NCBI RefSeq assembly: GCF_910596095.1
Contig: NC_056545.1
Span: 28,047,067-28,111,066 of the forward strand
Direction: 5' to 3'
Origin: Thunnus maccoyii
Lineage: Eukaryota > Chordata > Actinopteri > Scombriformes > Scombridae
DNA: 64,000 nucleotides
Positions 25,864-40,800 of the stretch are shown here, in pieces (within the stretch, counting starts at the first letter, position 1; every line of letters begins with the position of its first letter). The translations under genes and the position numbers were made by a program. Under the pieces are notes generated by a model that saw only the letters and a program-made list of their open reading frames with translations, was not told the origin of the DNA and made no database searches.

Positions 25864-28800
25864 ATGGTGAAACACCAACCCTTACAGGTCTATGAGAAGC
25901 AGGTCTTTGTGTCCTTTGTCACTGGGATCTATGGTTGCCGCTGGAAACGCTACCAGCGTTCCCAAGACGACAGCTCCAGGGTAAGATAACACCACTGATA
26001 TTTAAGTATGGATATAATAATAATATAGAAATTTCACGTATTATTGGCTTAGTATCCTAATAAAAATAGCAACAATTTAAAATCACTGGTACAGGTGGTG
26101 TGTTTTAATTCATGATACAGTCCTTCTTATATAAATACTAGGCTATGTTAATCAGCAGTCATTAGCATGCTGCTTTTCTGCAGATAAAATCAATAAAATC
26201 ATTATTTTATGATCACAACATCATCAGATAAAATAAACAAAATTACATGTTAATGACAGCAGTCTGACTGTGAGTTTAGCTATACTGAGTGATCACAAAG
26301 AAAGTTAGAAGCAAAAAGAAATTGTCATGTTCAAGTATGTTTGTATGTATGTCCATGTCAACATGTTTTTTCTACCACAAGATGACCCCAGGGGGACTCT
26401 GTAGTTCAACATGTTTTCCTACAAAATCATTTTTTATCATTTAACTAAATAAGCCAAAGATCACCCTAAACATAAGCAGTAGTGAGAAATAGCCTGAATC
26501 AAATAGTCTAAAACTTTCAAAAATCTGATTTAATTTATCTGATCTTTCAGTACTTGAATTTCAATACACTTTACTATGGACACATTTCAGTCTGTAGCAA
26601 AAAAACTACTGAGATTCAATACCCAGTCTTACCTATGATCTTTCTCCCATTAATATACAGTATTTATGTCAGTCAGTGTTACAAATAGTCTTCTTCCAAT
26701 AGGCTGGAACAAGTGTTTACTGTAGCCCTGAGGTGGCTCAGTCATTACACAGAATAATAGAAAGTAGAAAAAGACTCATTATTCATAAGAAAGCAGAAAC
26801 TGAGCGTCATCTTTCCACTGCTTATCACACTTTCGATAGTTGTAGGGAGGAAGAATAACAGTTATTAAGTGAATCACAGATGCTTCATCCAGAGTAGTTG
26901 CAGCTCATCGTCTAAATGTTAATGTTGATTTAGTTGTAACCTACCCTCCAACTCAGTCATCAGCCCTTTGGAGAGTCTCAACAGACATCATTTCACTGTA
27001 TAAGTTTCCAAAATGTAAGTTGTAATGATAATAACAAGTAACAGGATTGATATATTAAGAGAGATGTACATTTGCTGTATAATAATAAAGGCTTAAAAAC
27101 GAGGGTAGCCAAAACAGTGATTGATATCCGCATTTCCATGTTTTCTGTGGTTATTTACAGGGATCCTGTAGATAGGTGTTTATGTAAAGAAAGTAAATTT
27201 AGTGGAGAGTGTTTGGCCACTGGCTCACTGAACATAATGTACAGTAGAGCAAAACAGAGGCCGGTAATGAGACTACACAATCCTGCTGAGGCTGCAATGA
27301 AACCTGATCACACCTCAGGAATAAATGAACTCTTTTCCATTTTGTGGTTCTGAAAGCACAGAAAATAGGTCAGGCTTTGTGAAAGGCAACACAAAATTAC
27401 ACAACAGTAACCCACTTCATTGAAGCTATTTGATGGTCATATTCAGTGAAATATTCAAACACAAGACACCATGTTTTTTTATGGTTGAACATATAAATAA
27501 AATAAAATTTTTGATACATATTTTTGAGCAGTTTTGCCTTTAATAGACAGTATTTGGTCAAGAGGCAGACAAAGAAGTGGGGGGGATCTTTTGGATCTCA
27601 ACTACCATTGGAAAGAAATCCTGTTGATTTAGAAAACAACACAAGTTCAAATCTAATTATACTTCAGTAAAAGCTGATGAAATTCTGCTGTATCCCCTAT
27701 AAGTTCCCTCTTTATGTTACTAATCCAGAAACACTATCAGTCAAAGCACAAAGAGGGAATTTGATACTAATTTATTTGCAGCCAGTATAACCAGGAGGAA
27801 CAATTACCATGATCAAAAACTGTTTCAGTGCACATATACTGTAGGCATGTGAGTATTGTTTTAAGACAGAATTGAAAATATGTGAGCCTAATTAAACCTC
27901 AAGTTAAAAAGCTTGTTTCCAATAGACATTTATGACATCCCATTTCTTTTTCTTCTGGATTCTTAAGGGACAAAGTTAGTGGTGACAACAATCCAGACAG
28001 AATCAGTGCAGTGTCTGGACGAGTAAATCAGAGCCAGACACCCAGCTGTGCTGGATACCCACTGAGCAGCCACAGCTAACTCCTGCTGGATGTCGTCTTT
28101 ATCACAAAGAGCCAGTGGCTCGGCCATAAATTAGTCCATTTACTGAATGTGTGAAGCAGGCACTGATTATGTGCTGACCAAGAATAAAAAAACAGCACAC
28201 AGCTGCCTCTCTCGTCTCTATATCTCCATTTACAAAGCACCATGTAGACACACACACGGCACACGCACATAAGCAGAGAAGCTAGCATTCATGCTTTGAA
28301 ATGTTGTCTGCTTACACTGCTGACTGATTTCATTATTAAGCAATGTCAGTGTTTTGATCCAGGATGGATTTGACTCTCAGTGCTTTTATGTGTTTCAGGC
28401 TTAATGTTCCCTCAGACATCATCAGTATCATCTGAACCTCTGCTTTTCTCACTTTGTCATTGTGGGGAGTCCCAGCTCTGCACTTTAGTGTTGTGGCCGA
28501 CAGCAATATTATATAGTTAATCCAAGAAGAGGAAGTACATTTACAGTTTGTGTGCACAACCATTTAAAGTTGCACTAATCAATATTTATATATTAAAGTC
28601 TCCCTCCACTCAAAAATGTGTTTTACTTATTGTAAGTTCAGTTGAATGTTTGATCTTCACTGTGCAGAATGATCTATATGCAGTTTGCTGAAAGTGGAAA
28701 GTTTCTCTGTGCTCACTGAAAATCCAATTTTAAGGGGAGGACCTATGAGCAGGATTTGTGATATCACAAATAATTTGGAGCCAATTGTGGTCCAGTATTC

Positions 28801-31800
28801 AACTTACACAAGTGTTATGTAGAAACTTGAAGCCTCCAGTGCACAAACACCAAGAATAAACTTTACAGTGAAGTAGGAGACATCTTGTGTCCAGCAGGAA
28901 AACTTCTGAAATTAAATATATTTGCATATTTATAGATTCTGGAATTTTTAATGAGAGAGAGAAGATGTCATTTTAAGGATTTTAACAAGATAATTGAAGT
29001 TTCATATCAGACACAAAATATTATTCAAATTAGAGTATTTTATATACATCTTTAAAACATTTCTGGAGGAGATCTTAATGACTACGTTTAATGTGATGAA
29101 TTCCCTCAGTTCCAGTTCCCTTCAGCTCTGCGGAGTGTCTTCAGCCTCTTTTTAGCTCGCAACTTTAATATTATGGTTCAAAAAGCTCTGATGAACAGCT
29201 CCTTGCCCAACAACAGTCAGCAGAAAGGCAACATAAGTGACAAGCTGGTGAGGGAAGTGGAACATTTAGCAGCTAGGTGGACAAAACCTGACTCCAAATT
29301 AATGTGAATGTTTCTATGTCTGCTGAATATGTAAATAGGCAACTGTTTGCCATACAAACTTCATATGGTGATAATGCAGTATGTTAGTGTTGTGTTTACA
29401 ACTTTCCCTACCGTGAAGTGGTCAAAAAATCTGGTTTTATAGTCGGCAGTGATATCAAACTGAATATTTTGGGGACTGTTGGTTGGAAATAAAATGAAAT
29501 GATTATATCAACTTTGGCTTGGAAAATTGTAATGGAATTCAAAAATTTTATGGACTATAAACAATTAATGGAAAAAACTATCAACAGATCTTCCATTTTA
29601 ATCTGGAATTACACTCATATCCACTGGCTTTGTTAGTGTCAATGTTCAGCTGACACTGACCTTGTCTGATATAGGCCATTCTGTACGGCAGAGGAAAGAA
29701 GGAGGGAGAAGTTCATCATATGGTGAAGTCAGCACTTAGATCAGGATTTATGAGCGCTGTCAGAACTTGGGTACCAGCAGTTCTAATTGGAGAGACCGAG
29801 GGACCTGTCAAGGCCATGTAGCACTCAGGAGAAAGTGTCAGATATCACACTGCTCTCCGTGAAAATGGAGAAAACTACCACCCTTTGAAATGAAATTTTG
29901 TAAATGTGTTTAATAGCAATTAAAGGGATGGTGTGTAAAATGTTTTTTGTGTACTATAACTGAAGTTCAGGTATGGTTATGGCGATATAACAAATTACAG
30001 TACATAGTGATACAATCAAGATTTTGTCAACCAGTGGATATTTTACCATACTGTATCATCTCATCCATGGAAGACAATGCTGCAAATCGATGAGCAGGAC
30101 TAGTTTTATGGTTTAGAGGATTATTTCATCAATTTAATTCTGTAGATTAATTTGTCAGGTATTTAATTTGCTGGACTAGCTAAAGACAACCATTCTCATC
30201 TGGTTATATTAGGTCTCAATCTCCACAAAATGTCACAATATCACACAATATATTGCTGTTACCTAGAATGACCTTTGCTCACATAAAAGTTTTTGTCCAT
30301 AGCGCCCACCTCCAGTCAGAGCAAGTCCCTGCTAGTGGAGGCAGAATAGCCCCACTGGAGCAGTTGAGTATTGAATGCCTCGCTTAAAGAAGACGTTGGC
30401 TTCAGTTACTGAGAAACAGGCTTCTTCTCATCACCTTTTTCTTCACCAAGGAGATTTTCTCAGCCAAGGATTACTTCACCTATTAGTCACAACCTTTCTC
30501 TGACCCTCACTGGTGACCCCCTGCCTCAAACTGGAATCCTAATCTCTGTAGGAGGCATCTATCTGTAATGCACACATTTTGGGAAATGGTCTGACATAGT
30601 ATGAAACAACAGGAGGACTGGAAACATAACATTTCTATGAATACCTGTGGTATCCATAAAAGTGACTGTTTCATATATAGGACACTGTTTCCACCCTTGT
30701 GTGGTGCATGAGATGAATTGACAACGTGACTTTGGCTCAGTGCCTTATAGCCATGCACAGTCACCTGACCTACGAGGTAGCTGTTAAACCAATTAAAAAC
30801 AGCCTCTGATACCTTGTCATATTGTCACCTCTGCTGTTTTACTGGTTAGAAGATTTTCCCTGATGTGTTTGCATGCCCTCTCCTCTCCTGACTAAAAGTG
30901 ACACCTTTCAGAAGCCTTTCTGTGTAGATTCAACTGCTTCATCAGTTCAGTCATTTGCTCTTTACCTGCACACACATCTAATTATCTCCTAGCTGGTTAT
31001 ATAAGCCGCTGGAAGGGGTGAGTCCAGGCACGATGTTGTGCAAAGCTGATCAATGCGCAACAGGATCTGTTGACTAGCCTATCATACTCTAAACCTCCCC
31101 TCACATGGCATTAGCTTCTAATCCTGTTAACTACTGAAGAGAAGAGTCCTTGAGTGATGCACAAGCTCTCCTTTATACCTTTGCCCCACATGTCAAACCA
31201 GAAAACATACTGTACAGGAAAGGGTTAAAATATGAGATAATGAGAAGCCATGTTAACATTACAGTACCCTTTTTCACCTGCTATAAAATAATAATTAAAT
31301 ACTGTATATAATACACAGCTGATAAATGTATACATGTGTCACGAGGGTGTACCGGCCAAACAAGGGGAGGATCCAATTGCAGACACCAATATAAACAATA
31401 TAAACAGAACCGAGGCAGGAATCATGACAACATATGCTATTCTAAACCATGGGGGAATTACAGGAAGTGATCAAAAACATGAATAGCAGAAGCAACTAGT
31501 AGTTAGCATAAGGAGCAAGAGCCATCACAACTGAAGAAAAAACAGAAGCTGCACCTACAGAAACTCAAAAAAGGAGAAAATCCAAGGAAATATTTGTCAC
31601 AATGCTGAGCTCACTGTTTGATTGAAAAGTGATCTCTGAGAGGCAAAACTTTTTGAAATATAAAGCTTGAAATACTTGGCTCATGATAGAAAACAGTTGC
31701 TTATTTACACATCCAGCAAACACAGAGCAACATTATCATTTATTTTTTTGTTTCTGCCTACATGCTAAATGCTATTACTGCTAATTGTCCCACTGGATTC

Positions 31801-34800
31801 ACTAGCTAGTTGCTAACTTTGTCTGTCAGCAGTTTGGTGCTCAGCAGATAGTGTACAGTGGGATTTTAAAGCCTACCTGCTGCATATGGAAAGGACGCTA
31901 TTAGAGCGGTGAGAGTCAGTCAACACAGTAAAGCTGCAGGCCACAGAACTAAAACAATGAGCTGAAAAGATGCTATAAAGCTCTATTGAGCTGAGGGGAA
32001 CTGCAGAGTCAGGTGATAATTGACTGCAGGTTTGTCACTACAAACAATCCCTTTCACATTATACATACTGTATGATAAGTTGATCCATTGTTGATGTAAT
32101 ATGGTTGTAATAGCAGCTTTCATTTTCTTCTCAGAGCTTGTTCTTAAATTCCTGGTGTGTAATTGAGAAACAACCTCTTCATATATGTATGAAATAGACT
32201 CAGTGTGAAATCTATTTATTTGTCTTTACAGTGGGAGTGTACATGGTTCATCCTCTTGTGCAGTTCTTTCTTTCTGCTTCTCTTTTGGGCCTACTTCTGG
32301 TTGGTGGCTCAAAATGATTTCAACGACTTCAACTGGTGAGTCAGTTATCCCACTATGTGACTGTAGTGACTGTACGGCAAAAGCTGTTTATGAAAACCAT
32401 ATTTGGAACTAGTTCAGATGAGGTTGTGAACAACTGACATTTTTGATAAGAATTTATTAGTTTTGCCATCAGCATAGATCAATCCTTACTTGGTCATACT
32501 CCAGGTCAGTATACAACCGCTCTGGAGAATGGAGGGATGAGACGATCCCCATCCTGGCATCCACCACCGTGGGATTCAGCTACATTACATTCTTAATGGT
32601 AACAGTGTTGTGTCAAACCTCAAAATATTTGCAGACTTTTGCTCAGTTAAGATATATCAAACTGAATCTTGTTTCTTTTTCAGATTTTAGCACTTTTCCA
32701 TATATCATTGGGCCAGCAGCTGAACCTCTACTGGGTTCACAAGGTGCTGTGAATTACATCTATAGATGTTACCTGTTATCATTTGATCCACACATGATTA
32801 TGAAATAAGTTCATGATTGTATGTCTCGTCTCAACAGATCGGAGTGTTGGCTACGCTGCTCACCACCATTTCTGGTGTTGTCTCTGTTGACGACATATGG
32901 GGAGAGGAGTGGGACATCCTGCTTGTATCACTGCAGGTTGGTCTAGAATCAAAATGACATGACTGCTATAAGCTTACTGCATGTTTTCATGTTGCAGTTG
33001 TTTTTTTATTTTGTTTTCTACTTTTTGACCTCACTTGGGCTCTAGATTTATTATACTTGGTATTTTTCACTGCTTTCTGACATTTTAAGGAAAAAGCTAC
33101 TAATCTTTTTTGTTTTGATAATTACGTATTAATCACAGTTAAAACAAAATTTGGGCTCTTGAATGTCGAAAAAACTGCTTCATGGTGTATTTGTTATGAT
33201 AAGGCTTCCTTTCTAAATATGACTATTGAATCACTGGAAGTGAATTAACCGTATTAACAGCATAGCATAGTTTATTTCCCCTGTAACACACTGAGAAACA
33301 GTGCTGTTCATAGTACTATATGCCTGTTTCTGACATTTTTATTGATCATCTTCATGTCCTCACAGTTACAAAAATGTACTGTGGATAATGCTTTTGGAAA
33401 AATAACCACCAATTAACACCACTGTTCTATATTTATGCTCTGTTACCAGTCCACAGCACCGTTCTTGCACATTGGAGCCCTGGCAACAGTCACAGCTATC
33501 AGCTGGTTGGTAGCTGGATATGTGGTCCGCAGAGAGAGATCCAGTAAGTGTTGATTTGTATTTCAAGTAGCTAAAAACCCCCTGTTATCACCTGTGCTGA
33601 ATTTCTGCTTTCAGTTTTATCTCTTTATCTTTTACTTATAAAGATTGATAAGGACTGATGGTCATTTTTAGCCATGCTAGTGTCTCTTGGTCAGTTGGTC
33701 AGGACACCACATTGGTCCAGAGTGAAATATTTCAACCAACTATTGGATGGATTGCCATGAAATTTTGTACAGACATTCATGGTCCCTAGAGAATGAATCC
33801 TACTCATGTCAGTTATCCTCTTACTCTTCCTCTAACGCCACCAGCAGGCCAAATTTTTTACTTATTCAGTAAAGTATCTCAATATCCACTTCATAGATTG
33901 GCATACATTTTGTACATTTTTGACATTTATGGTTTGCAGAATATGATTTTACTGAAATATCTTGACAAGTATTGGATGGATTGCACTGAATTTGGTACAA
34001 ACACAGGATGAATTGTAATACCTTCCCCTGACTATTCATCTACCATAGTTTTACTCCTGTTTCAAGTGCAAGTTGCTATCATTGGATAGGAGTATGCATG
34101 CACATCCATATCGAAGCGGGTAGGTGCTGGACTAAAAATGAGCAAAGTCAAAGAAACAGTTTGCACACTGCAGGGCTCCAATGTCCACTTAGAATTTATT
34201 GCATCAAGGTGATGTTTCAAGCGGACCTGCTCTTCTACCATTGTCATATTCACTGTAAGTAACCACATGAAGATATTTCAGGTATTTGTTGACCTATGCT
34301 AAATTGATTTTCCAGTGCTTTCCTGTTATTGTCTGAACCTTCCGGCATTAGCGATGTGTTTTCACTTGAGGAAGCCCCAGACCTCTGATACTCCTTATAG
34401 ATCAGCAATTCTTCTGACCAACACAGACAAAACTTGTTTTTGTCACAATGAGATAATGAGATGGATGTATAAAGCCACTCTTAAAACCTCTTACTCCTCC
34501 CTCTTAGATTTCCAGGTGATGGTGTTGCTGATCTACATCATCATCCTCCTGGCTCTCTATTTGGTTCCACTCACATTCACCTGTCCCTGCATCATGGACC
34601 ACCACAGCCTCAAACCTCGACCAGACATCATTGGTCGACGGGGAGCTCCTATGGTGAGTTGGTGCTCTGCCAGACCTCACTGTCTGATCCAGTTAATTGT
34701 TTAAATGGAGGAGCATCATTCTCCTCCAGCTTAAAAACTTCTAAGACCACTTAGTATCAGAATAAGATCTGTGGCGCCGAAGACGCTTGGAAAATGTTCT

Positions 34801-37800
34801 CTGCTTTTAACTCACTCCTCAATCCGCCTCCACTCTGCTCACTGCAGACATGTCCGCTTCATTTTTTACTGATAAGGTCCCTGCCATCAGTAACCAGTTC
34901 TCTGAGCCTGACCAACTCAGTCTGCAGCTGCCAGCTAACAGGGCTGCACTCTCCTCATTCTCCCTTCTCAACAAGGAAGAAGTCTCCAAACTTTGGCTGG
35001 ACTCTCGTCCCACTACCTGTTCACTGGAACCAATACCATCTGACCTTCTACAAACCATTTCCCCCACATTTAACCCTGCAGTCACACACATCATCAACTC
35101 CTCACTTACAATGGGTGTGTTCCCCACCACATTTATGCAAGCTTGGGTCACCTCACTGCTCAAAAAACCTACACTCAACCTAGCCCAGTTTGAAAACTAC
35201 AAACTGTTTCACTCCTGCCCTTCCTATCAAAAATACTTGAGTGCACAGTCTTTAACCAAGTCTCTGAATTCCTTTCTGAGAACAACTTGTATGTCTCGAA
35301 TCAGTCTGGCTTTAAGTAGGGACACTCTACTGAGACTGCACTCCTGTCGGTAATGGAATCACTGTGTTCAGCTAGAGCTGCAGGTCAGTCCTCAGCTCTG
35401 TTGCTGCTAAATCTGTCACTGAGCTTGGTATCTCAGGATCTGCCCTCCGCCGGGTCAAGTTCTACCTCTCAGGGAGGTCTTCTAGAGTATCTTGGAGGGT
35501 TGGAAGTGTCCAAACCAGATGGCTTATCCACAGGCGTTTCCTCTAGGGTCACTGCTTGGTCCCCTTCTCTTCTCATTATACACCACCTCACTTGGCCAAA
35601 TAATCTGCTCTCATACCATTGCTATGCTGACGATACCCAGCTCTTCCTGTCATTCCCACCAGAAGACCACACAATCTCGCCTCGGATCTTGTCATGCCTT
35701 GGCGATATGGTACAGGCAATATGGTACAGGCCCTTGTAATATCACGCATAGACTCCTTACTGGCAGGCCTCCCCGCATGTACGTTCATTAAATTGTTAAT
35801 TGTAATTGCTCTGTGGGAAGAACATAACACTGCCAAGACTTGTCAGGTGTTCATTTCCTGCTGTTATGCTGGATAAAAGTATGAAAAAGCAAAACATTGC
35901 CTGTATTTGAATACATTTTGTGGTGAATTCTTCCTCTTAAGAATTCATATGTTAACATACAATGATAAATCGGTATTTCTATTTTTGAGTACATAGACTA
36001 TGTGCATGACTCTGCACTGTATTTTTCACAGCAGAGTGGTGTACAGCCACAGTACATGAGTCTACTGTTATCAGGCGCTGTGAGAGTCAACAGCACACTG
36101 AACTGTCATTTCACAGCTGGGCAAGCAAATACTGTTCAAGATGACTAGCAATAAACAAATGCACAGTGATGTTCAGAGCTTTCCTGCCCTCTAAAGGCAC
36201 ACAGACACACACACACACACACACACACACTTCCTCTTGTTCGTCCGTCATAGTTGATGATTACCATGGCACATCTCATTATGTTGGGTTTTGGTTAGTG
36301 TGCAGATGGCTGAGCAGACCAAACTGAGCCCAAATTCTCTGTGGCACACTGGACAGGTCAGGGAGGATGCAGAGCTCTGAGATGCAGCCACAAGTCCTTT
36401 CTTGGCAGATTTGTGCTAGTGCCTCTTCAACTTAGCACAGGAGCTTCTCCTGCTCTTGCAGACGACTGCATCTTCCTGGGCTTTTCTTTTCCAGGCAGGT
36501 CGGTTCTGAGTTAGGAGTTCCCAGCCTTTCAGGTCAAATCTTAAACTCTTCAAGGAGGCTTTCAGGGTATCCTTGCAGTGCTTTTTGGGGCTAACTTGCA
36601 CTCGCTTGTCATTTTCCAGCTTGCCAAAGAAGACACACACACACACACTTGGGCTATAATTCACATTTCTTGGCTAGGAGACATAAATCCCTGTGGTGGA
36701 GGAATTATTCAAATCCATTACTTAAAAGTAAAAGTAGCAATACAACTATGTAAAAATACTCCCTTACAAGTAAAAGTCCCCCTTTTAAAATCTTGTAAGT
36801 AAAAGCTCACAAGTAATCAGAAAAATGTATTTAAAATATCAAAAGTAAAAATACTCATTGTGCATGCAGAATGGCCACTGTTCTGCTGGTGCATTATTGG
36901 GTTATTATTACTGATGCACCAACATTTAAGCAGCATTTTTATGTTGCATTTTTATGTTGTTGCAGATCTACAAACAAATTAAATATAATAACAGTAACTA
37001 AAATAAAAAGTAAAAAGTAGAACATTTCCTGCTGAGATTTAGTGGCATGGAGGTATAAAGTAATGGAAATGGAGTGAAATGGAAAAAGATAGGGGCCGAG
37101 GAAGCAGGTCCAGAGTTAGATCCTATGAGACTGAGTTGTGCTGGGCTCCAGGGCAGAGCAGCAGGGCTGAAGGCAGAACAGCAGGACCTGACCAGACGAG
37201 GGTCAGGATACAGGGGCCAGAGGCAGAGTGGGACAGCAGGGGAGAGGAGACAAGGGTCAGGATACAGGTAACAGGCTGAATCAGAACTGCAATTTGCAAA
37301 CAAATAAAGAGGCTTGAAGCGTAGCAACACTAACTGATAGCAGATTCTACAATTTGGCAGGGTGGAAGTGGCAGAGCTGAGTATTTGTAGAGGCTTGATT
37401 ACAGAGATGAGGTGCAGCTGGTGTGGCTCTGCTTTAACTCTGGCACACCTGCAGACAATCAAACACACACACGTACACACATACACACACACACACACAG
37501 GCAGAGAGAAGGGGAGAGCCACTCAGGGAGTGGCAACAGGTTAGAGAGGCACTGAAGTGGAGATAGAGGGTGTGGCAGATGTTGTCCGAGGGGCAGATGT
37601 AACAAAATGGACTGCACTAATGCAGCAGTAGTATGTTGGTAACTGTGCTGTTTCTCTTTTTGAATTTGTTCTGGGTTGAACATCTGAATAAATACATGAT
37701 GAAATGAAAGAATTCATAGATAAATAGCGATGGGAAATATAATACAGATAAGGATGCAGTGTGAAGATAAGCATGATAAAGACCTTTATCTTTGTGCCTT

Positions 37801-40800
37801 TTCAGTTTCACTTTTTATCATCTCACACAAATGTGTGTGTGCAATAAATCATGCTTCTTTATTTAAATGCTCTTTCTTAATTCTAGCACTCCCTCTTGAT
37901 GTGTGTGTTTTCTACACAAACAGTGGCTGACAGTAGTCCTCCTCTCTGTCTCCTCTCTGCTCTAGCTGGCTCCAGAAAATACCATGGTGTCCTTTAACAG
38001 AGCCCTGCAGCATGGAGCCAGCTCCCTGGAAGTTGACGTCACTCTCAGGTTATTTAACACACATTAACAACATTTTAATCCTGGGTTATTTATATTTAAT
38101 GAATTCAGAGTGCTCTGAAATTAAATATACTGTATATATACATATACAATAGATCCACACACCCACAGCTGACATATAGGTTTTTTGGTAGAAACATTTC
38201 AATTTAATGTGAGAAATGCAGCAACATATGTGAGTAAGAAATAGTAGAAAAGATGAGATTTACATAACTTGTCATATACCCAAAGTACTAAATCATCATT
38301 GAAGTGGAACATTTTTTGACCATTCTTTGTCCTGTAGTGTGGACGGGGTTCCCTTCCTCATGCGAGACCGCACCTTGAGGCGAACCACGGACGTTAGTAA
38401 AGTCTTTCCAGCCAGACAGTATGACGATGCCTCTTTCTTCAACTGGACAGAGATACGGTCTCTAAACGCAGGCCAGTGGTTTTTAGAGGTATTGAAATCA
38501 ACTTCACCTCAACTCACACTGACTTGTTCATGCAGAGTCCATCAGTTATAAAATGCATTTTCCCCCTTGAATGAAACACATCGTTCAGGGGAGGATGCAA
38601 GGAATTTTTAATATAAATAAGAAATGGTGGGTATAAACTATAGTGAAATTGGCAGGTTTAGCGGTAAAATGTAGAAATGTATAAGAGCTATTTGAATACA
38701 TTAGATTATCCAATAATGAAGACTTACAATATTTTGAGGTTATGAAGTATGATTACTGTAGAAAAATAATCATTTCTAAGTCTCTGTGACCAAGACATTG
38801 GAACAAAGTGGGTGTTTGTAATGGAGATAACTGAGCTTTGATTTTCAGAAAAATAGTGATAAAAAGACAACAATCCTGTCTAAAAGACAAAGCAATGCAC
38901 AAATAATCATAAAGTAGCATACATTTGTGTATACGTAAATTCAGAATGTGACAAATATTCTTAATGTGTACATCAACTGCTCAACAGAAGAACATAGTGT
39001 ACATTCAGAGCCATTACATCTCAGTGTCTGCCTCTCTGTTGCTTTTCTGCCTCCAGAGTGACCCCTACTGGACAGTAGAAACCCTGACAGCAAGGGATCG
39101 GAGCCGAATAGGCAACCAGACGGTATGCAGTCTGCTGGAAATGCTGCGTCTGACAGCCAGGGCCAATGGCTCTGCACTGCTCAACATCCGCAGACCTCCA
39201 CCAGAGCACCCACGCTACCGGACCTGGTTCATGGACACGCTGTGGGCTGTGCAGAAAGCAGGGATCTCCCAGAAGAGGGTGAGGACTGTAGGTCCCTCCA
39301 TAATAATTCTTTGATAACTTATTGGTGCTGCTTGTGTAACTACAGTGATTAATGAGTACATAAACAAATGAAAGGCTGAGCGCATTGGCAGCTATATAGT
39401 AATTTTTATACAGTGTGTCATGAGTTGAAACTGTGTCAAAGTGCTCCAGACATTGACCCCAACACCAAATACAAAGTTACACTGCTCTATTGATATTTTA
39501 AATCCTACAAGTAGCACCTTTTTTTACTGTAAAACGGTAACACTATGAAGCACACGCCATATTCTGTCTGATCAGGGTCTTTCCATGTCACATGTGTTTG
39601 GGCCAGGTGACGTGGACCCCCGACACGGACAGGGGGAGGGTGCGAGGGTTTCAGCAGACCGCAAATGAGAAGCTGTCGGTGGCAGAGATAAGACAGAGGG
39701 GGATCACAAGCCTGACCCTCCACTACAGCAAGGCCAGCCACAAAGACATACAGTAAGAGCAAGCATCCACTGCTAGAGGAAAGAACTCATAGAAACCGTA
39801 AAGGAGGAAAAGAACAATGAAAGGGCTCATTTGACTTCAGCATCATGAAAATGCTATGCATATTTACTCTTCAGCAGAATAACGTTTTCATCGCTCCCCT
39901 GCGAGAAATGTGTTTTATATCTCTTGTGGCTGTATTTTCCTGTGACTGCAGAATGATCATGTAAGAGGACAAACTGTGACAAGGGAGTAAAAGGAGCTAA
40001 GGAGTGAAAGGGAGAGGACCTTTTTTCAGTGTTGACATCTATTTTTCCTTCCCCCCAGGGAGTATCTGGCCAATAATGTGAGTGTGACTGTCTACCCAGT
40101 GAATGAGCCCTGGCTCTACTCCATTCTGTGGTGTAGCGGGGTGCCTTCTGTGTCCTCTGATGCCCCCCAAGTCCTCCAAAAGGTGCCTTACCCCATCTGG
40201 CTCATGGTAAACAACTCTCCTCACTCTCTCTCTCTCTCATCTGGCACCACACACACACAGACACACACACACTCAACAAACACACACAGACAAGGTCACA
40301 CAGCGAGACGAGAGGACAGCAGGAGAGAGGACAGAGACTGACGAGGGCCCAGCAAGACTCGAGGGCAAGGATGCAGAGAAATGTGAGGGAGCTCAGCGGC
40401 AGACTTTAGCTCAGCGTGGCGTTAGAGAACAACAGGACCCTGGGAAAGAGTCCGGCAGGTTGAGACAAGGGCACAGATCTGAACTAAGAAGCAGCTGTCT
40501 AGCAGGGTTTTTGTCTCAGTCAGAGCCTTGTGTTACTCTAGCTCCAGGTGACATGCATGTCGATGGTGACCTCCAGTGGTGTTTGCTGGAAACTACTTGT
40601 CTTTCTCTTGTCTTGCAGAGCCAGAACGCTTACGACTTCATCTGGATCACCTCAGATCTAGTCTCCCTCGCCGTAGTCATTGGGATTTTCTGTTTTCAGA
40701 AGTAAGTACAGTTTTGACTGTGATAAGGCTGACAGTCACAGATATACTACAGTACACACTATTAATGTCAATGACCATTAAATCTGTCATAAAAAATAAC

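Noticed and set aside
34630..34653. R233 and R275 as sequencing errors
   Set aside because: Each CGA needs two substitutions from a His codon, and the event would have to occur independently at both motifs in otherwise clean exons. Read-level confirmation is still desirable.
34315..34704. 129-codon frame treated as one exon
   Set aside because: Only 34508-34653 is the gdpd5 exon. The upstream part lies before the acceptor cctcttag, and the downstream part runs past the donor gtgagt.
34850..35353. 167-codon plus-strand open frame
   Set aside because: The residues match ordered blocks of an L2-like LINE polymerase with frameshifts on both sides. It is a transposon remnant, not a host gene.
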